In this document: one piece after another, positions 60,357 to 64,000 of the stretch
Layout: each line of letters opens with the position of its first letter
How positions within the stretch are numbered: position 1 is the stretch's first letter
Source: Spirochaeta sp. UBA5339
GTDB lineage: Bacteria; Spirochaetota; Spirochaetia; DSM-2461
DNA: 64,000 bases
Assembly: GCA_002408085.1 (NCBI GenBank)
Contig: DHQL01000024.1
Span: 193,813 to 257,812 of the forward strand
Reading direction: 5' to 3'
Translations under genes and position numbers: made by a program
Notes under the pieces: model-generated
The model's database searches: none
What the model was told of the DNA's origin: nothing
The model's input: only the letters and a program-made list of their open reading frames with translations

Positions 60357-61673
60357 TTATTTGTTAATTAGGAGCTCATTTAGTCTGTTGTGATGCTCTG
60401 TTTTGTCATTTTCTTTCAAAATTTCATGATATTCGCTACCGGGGACAAACATCCCCTTCTCAAATTTCAGGCTGAGTATGCGTTTTACCGAAGAATTGAG
60501 ACGGTTTATGGTGATCCTACCATCAGTTACGGCCTCTTTGATGGCCAGCTGGGCAGATGGAATATTTTCAGGCATAAGAATTATATCGGTACCAGCGGAA
60601 AAGGCCATTACAGCCGCGTCCTCTGGTGAGTAATGACTCTTTATTGCGCCCATATCCATTGCATCAGTAATAATAATACCCTCAAAACCAAGCTCTTCCC
60701 GCAGTATCTCCGTCTGTATTTTATAAGAGAGTGAGGCCGGGGTGTTATCTCCAGTCAATGAAGGAGCCGCAATATGGGCCATAAGGACAAAGTCCGCTCC
60801 CGCTTCAATTCCCATCCTGAATGATTCAAACTCTCTGTTATAGAAATCATCAAGGCTGCTCAGGGACGCGACAGCGCCGTCATGACTGTCGCCGCTGGCA
60901 TTGCCGTGGCCGGGAAAGTGCTTGAGAGCAGAGGATATGCCGTACTCCTGAAAGCCTTCCACCGAAGCGGCGGTCATTCTGCCCACAATCCCGGGATCAT
61001 TTCCGAAGGACCTGGCCCTCATCATATCCCCCCTGCCGTAGGTTCTCAGGTCCGCGACGGGGGCCATGTTCATATTGAAGCCGAGGTCTCTCATATCCAT
61101 GGCCAGAACCGATGATGCGTAGCGGTTTATTTCGGGATCTCCCGTGGAGGCCAGTTCATAGGCCGAGGGCAGATGGACAACATTCATTCCCGGTGTGCTT
61201 CCCAGGCGGCTGACCTGACCTCCCTCCTCGTCTGTTGTTATAAAAAGAGGGTAGGGGCTGTGATCCTGAAGGTCACTGATAAAACGGCGGGTCTGTTCGG
61301 GGCTGCTGTAGTTTATGGTAAAGAGAATAAGGCCCCCCGGAATATAGCGGTCCATATAGGCCTTCAGATAGTCGTCCAGCTCAAGGGCGGGACGGCCGTT
61401 TGCTGTGTGCCGGATGGCAAGCATAAAGATCTGTCCAATCTTCTCTTCCATGGACATCTGCCCGAGAAGGGAGTCCACCAGGTAATCCTTCTGTCTGGCG
61501 CTGAGGGCTCCGAAATCGATATTACTGCTCTTGTACTCATCAAAGGTGTAGAGAATTTCAGTCTTCTCTTCCGGTGGAGGTGACTCCTGTGTTGAAATTT
61601 CAGTTGGTATGGATGTTCGGCAGGAAACAGCAAGCAGGGCTGAAAGACCGATATAAAGAAAGTGCCTCTTCAA
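60357..61673 (-). CDS. GH3-family beta-N-acetylhexosaminidase, lipoprotein-like
   Basis: 438 residues. The N-terminal signal with ALLAVSC suggests lipid attachment at Cys18. The GH3 barrel shows KHFPGHGNASGDSHDG (the NagZ His-Asp dyad loop) and the nucleophile Asp in IITDAMDMGAI. There is no second GH3 domain, as in NagZ. It probably removes GlcNAc from muropeptides or chitin fragments outside the cytoplasm. TTG start with GGAG six bases before it. Confidence 0.88.
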   Translation of the reverse strand: MKRHFLYIGLSALLAVSCRTSIPTEISTQESPPPEEKTEILYTFDEYKSSNIDFGALSARQKDYLVDSLLGQMSMEEKIGQIFMLAIRHTANGRPALELDDYLKAYMDRYIPGGLILFTINYSSPEQTRRFISDLQDHSPYPLFITTDEEGGQVSRLGSTPGMNVVHLPSAYELASTGDPEINRYASSVLAMDMRDLGFNMNMAPVADLRTYGRGDMMRARSFGNDPGIVGRMTAASVEGFQEYGISSALKHFPGHGNASGDSHDGAVASLSSLDDFYNREFESFRMGIEAGADFVLMAHIAAPSLTGDNTPASLSYKIQTEILREELGFEGIIITDAMDMGAIKSHYSPEDAAVMAFSAGTDIILMPENIPSAQLAIKEAVTDGRITINRLNSSVKRILSLKFEKGMFVPGSEYHEILKENDKTEHHNRLNELLINK

Positions 61674-61799
61674 GGAAATCTCCGTATCTATGTATTGCTA
61701 TTTTTGATAATTTAGATCATTTTTATTTTTACTACTATAGATTTACTGTGAAAAATACAAGCTCCCGGTCATATCCGGGATTAATTATATGGAGTACTA

Positions 61800-62849
61800 A
61801 TGGAAAAACTCAATGATGCCAATATATCTTCGATTATCCCCTTAATGACGCCGGAAAGCCTTAAAAACGAGTTTCCCGTCAGTGATCAGCTGAAAGAGCA
61901 GATCATCAGCTACAGAAAGGAAGTCAAAGATATTCTGGAGAAAAAGGATGACCGGATGCTGGCTATTGTGGGTCCCTGTTCAATTCACGATCCCAAGGCC
62001 GCCATGGAGTATGCCGAGCGTCTTCTGGAACTGAGAGAGCGTTATAAGGACAGACTCTGCATCATAATGAGAGTTTACTTTGAGAAGCCCAGAACGGCTC
62101 TTGGCTGGAGAGGGCTGATCCTGGACCCTGACCTGGACGGCAGCTACAAGCTGGAAAAAGGCCTCAGACAGGCCAGAAAACTCCTTCTGGATATCAACGC
62201 CATGGGTCTTCCCGCTGGCTCCGAAATTCTGGACCCCATTGTTCCCCAGTATATATCCGACCTGGTCTCCTGGGCGGCCATCGGTGCCAGAACAACCGAG
62301 TCCCAGACTCACCGTGAGCTGACCAGCGGTCTCTCCATGCCGGTAGGCTTCAAGAATGGAACAGACGGCAGCATGGATGTGGCCATCAACGGAATCAAGT
62401 CGGCCCTTCATCCCCATAGTTTTATCGGAATCGACAAGCAGGGACAGACCTGTGTACTGAATACAAAGGGCAATAAGACCGGACATCCCATTCTCCGGGG
62501 TGGAAAGAACGGTCCCAACTACTACGAGGAAATCATCGAGGATACAGAGGAGCTTCTGATCAAGGAAGGCCTTCAGCCCACGGTTATTATTGACTGCAGC
62601 CATGAGAACTCCGGTAAGAAGTACTTCCGTCAGGAGAGAGTCATGAACTCCATCATGGATCAGCGCCGCAGAGGGCGGAGTTCCATTGCAGGATTTATGC
62701 TAGAAAGTAATCTTCATGAGGGAAAACAGGCCATTCCCGAGGATAAAAGCCTCCTGGAGTATGGAATTTCCATTACCGACGCCTGCATCTCTTTTAATAC
62801 CACTTCTGAGCTCCTTTACTCGGCCTACAAGGTCCTTAAAGGGCACTAA
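61800..62849 (+). CDS. 3-deoxy-7-phosphoheptulonate (DAHP) synthase, AroFGH type
   Basis: 349 residues, type I-alpha. It joins PEP and erythrose 4-phosphate, the entry to aromatic amino acids, and so feeds the trp operon at the other end of the window. Signatures are VGPCSIHDPKAAMEYA, GARTTESQTHRE, GFKNGTDGS and IDCSHENSGK. GGAG precedes the ATG, and a 6-pair hairpin TCCCGG-N6-CCGGGA (61763-61780) lies just before it. Confidence 0.94.
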   Translation: MEKLNDANISSIIPLMTPESLKNEFPVSDQLKEQIISYRKEVKDILEKKDDRMLAIVGPCSIHDPKAAMEYAERLLELRERYKDRLCIIMRVYFEKPRTALGWRGLILDPDLDGSYKLEKGLRQARKLLLDINAMGLPAGSEILDPIVPQYISDLVSWAAIGARTTESQTHRELTSGLSMPVGFKNGTDGSMDVAINGIKSALHPHSFIGIDKQGQTCVLNTKGNKTGHPILRGGKNGPNYYEEIIEDTEELLIKEGLQPTVIIDCSHENSGKKYFRQERVMNSIMDQRRRGRSSIAGFMLESNLHEGKQAIPEDKSLLEYGISITDACISFNTTSELLYSAYKVLKGH

Positions 62850-62970
62850 AGGCTGAAATACTGAAACGGCATTTCTCTGTAGCTTCTCTTTTTGTAAGGA
62901 AATATCCGGAAATCGCCGTTTCTGTTCTTGAAGAAAAATCCAAGAAATTCTAACCTTCTTTTCGCATATT

Positions 62971-64000
62971 ATGAACGTAGAGAAGAGAGGGGAGAAGTCT
63001 TTATCAGTCCCCGCATTAGAAACAATTATCAGTAAAATTACTCAGGCCGGAATGGTCCTTCTTGAGGGGAAGAGCAACGCCCTGCTGCGTCTGGACAACC
63101 AGCCTCTTATTAATGGGGAGGTATCCAGCTACATCCTTTCGGTAAGCTCCATTGATGATTCCGTGATTGTACTGGACGAACAGATCCGTCCCAATCACGG
63201 CCGGCAGATGAGTCATTATCACTGGGTTTTTCAGATTGAAGACCACTGGACTCTGAAAAACTGTACCAAAAACTCCGCTGACCTGAACAGCGAACTGCTC
63301 CATCTGGAGCTGATTGATCTCCATGAGCGTCTTGAGGGACTTGTGAAGGGCAAAATGCCTTCCCTTGATGTACCCGCCGCCGGATACAGCCAGGCCGGTT
63401 ACGGCAGTACCTTCACCGGAGTGCTCAAGAACAAGTCCTCAAGGGTTTTTACTCTCGCTGCAGCAGCCCTTGTTCTGTCCGGTCTATTTCTGACCATCTT
63501 TATAAGTACCATGCAGTACGGCCGAATGCTGAAGACTGTCCTTACACTGAGCAGCACTATCAGCGAGAGCTCTCAGGCAAGCAGTACAACCATCACCAGA
63601 CTCAGCGATGAGATCAGCCTGATCGGCAGTGAGGTCCTGAGCCTGAAAGAGGGAGTGGTAAGAGAACAGGAAGCCTTTGAGTTCAATAAAAAACAGACCA
63701 GCATGAATATCCGCTGGCTGGCTTCAAGGTTCCCCTATACAAGCAGCTCCCGGGCCAGGGCCTATAACTATCTGGCAGATCGCATTGATGATGCATCCAG
63801 CTATGGTGAGATGGTATTTCAGCTCTCCCGTCTGCCTGAAAGCAACGAACAGGCTGAGACTCTGATTGCCACAGACCGTCAGAATCCCATGTCCCTATCC
63901 AATTTTGAGTCGGTATTTCCCGAACTGATTCTTCCGGTCAGCTCCGAGTACGGACTGACCCGGGCCGATGACTTTATGATCTCCAGCGGCTATATTGAGC
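62971..64000 (+). CDS. Single-pass membrane protein with coiled-coil-like region, 3' end cut off
   Basis: The frame is open for 343 codons to the window edge. A cytoplasmic N-terminal domain (about 1-155) is followed by one transmembrane helix (about 163-183, FTLAAAALVLSGLFLTIFIS), then a Ser/Thr/Leu heptad-like stretch (LSSTISESSQASSTTITRLSDE) and a soluble domain that breaks off near SSEYGLTRADDFMISSGYIE. That ending resembles the lead-in to an M23 peptidase domain, but the domain itself is not in view. The start ATG lacks a clear Shine-Dalgarno. Confidence 0.65.
   Translation, partial: MNVEKRGEKSLSVPALETIISKITQAGMVLLEGKSNALLRLDNQPLINGEVSSYILSVSSIDDSVIVLDEQIRPNHGRQMSHYHWVFQIEDHWTLKNCTKNSADLNSELLHLELIDLHERLEGLVKGKMPSLDVPAAGYSQAGYGSTFTGVLKNKSSRVFTLAAAALVLSGLFLTIFISTMQYGRMLKTVLTLSSTISESSQASSTTITRLSDEISLIGSEVLSLKEGVVREQEAFEFNKKQTSMNIRWLASRFPYTSSSRARAYNYLADRIDDASSYGEMVFQLSRLPESNEQAETLIATDRQNPMSLSNFESVFPELILPVSSEYGLTRADDFMISSGYIE

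Noticed and set aside
61690..61707. Five-codon ORF with Tyr, Tyr and Phe codons upstream of DAHP synthase, suggesting aromatic attenuation
   Set aside because: No terminator with a T-tract follows; the only hairpin (61763-61780) has six pairs and lies next to the ribosome site. Too short to call.
1..64000. CRISPR array, tRNA, rRNA, intact insertion sequence, phage
   Set aside because: No regularly spaced repeats, no cloverleaf-like sequence, no rRNA stretch, no transposase or integrase gene with recognisable motifs was found in the window.

Overview
The window reads as chromosomal DNA of a free-living, flagellated, diderm bacterium, most likely a spirochaete. The pointers are a class III nucleotide cyclase behind a 7TMR-DISM sensor, a FliS gene beside polA, many exported and lipoprotein-like proteins, and a metabolism of amino-acid and pyrimidine biosynthesis with acetate kinase, ferredoxin and Trk potassium uptake. 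The phylum is inferred from gene content; no rRNA gene is present to prove it. Genes are dense, GC is moderate to high, and operons are short. The one clear exception is an AT-rich island at about 7.0-9.85 kb.

Layout. 1-6286 (minus): a complete-looking trp operon (trpE, trpGD fusion, trpCF fusion, trpB, trpA running off the left edge) with overlapping or abutting genes and a good promoter. 6460-6852: a small DUF2809 membrane protein. 7047-9850: the AT-rich island, with two orphan Rhs C-terminal tip cassettes in tandem, each followed by a putative immunity gene and then an imperfect palindrome. One tip is an M23 peptidoglycan peptidase. 9884-12127 (minus): rhomboid protease, exonuclease III, and a vapBC-like toxin-antitoxin pair with its promoter and operator. 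12216-13734: an aminotransferase gene behind what looks like a textbook transcription attenuator, whose leader peptide carries a run of alanine codons. 13821-19580: LacI-like sensor/GGDEF cyclase, an LMW-phosphatase plus fructosamine-kinase pair (protein deglycation), a TauE/SafE transporter and an unknown membrane protein. 19606-22468 (minus): trkA-trkH. 22698-33736: PhoH, small proteins, a propeller/NodB-like exported protein, fliS, polA, coaE, a SPOR protein and a GH13 sugar phosphorylase.

33747-35783 (minus): DISM-7TM-cyclase. 35961-38606: a pyrF-pyrE fusion and an MscS channel. 38703-42258 (minus): methyltransferase, efp with its modifying enzyme epmA, a 57-residue ferredoxin missing from longer-ORF lists, and a GNAT. 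42445-46234: acyl-CoA synthetase with a candidate operator, a DJ-1 protein and a LOR/SDH-type ornithine cyclodeaminase-like protein. 46353-47690 (minus): ackA. 47947-56704: lipase, exported proteins, GH18, an ArsC-like protein, a metallo-beta-lactamase-fold protein, an unknown 635-residue protein, a DHH phosphoesterase and the YlqF GTPase. 56807-61673 (minus): exported protein, ilvBN, GH3 hexosaminidase. 61800-64000: DAHP synthase (feeds the trp pathway) and a partial membrane protein leaving the window.

The two most interesting regions are the alanine-codon attenuator at 12216-12394 and the Rhs tip-cassette island with site-like palindromes at 7047-9850. A recurring secondary theme is promoters whose -10 box lies so close to the start codon that the mRNA should be leaderless (alanine leader, trkA, the GH13 gene, the GNAT gene).
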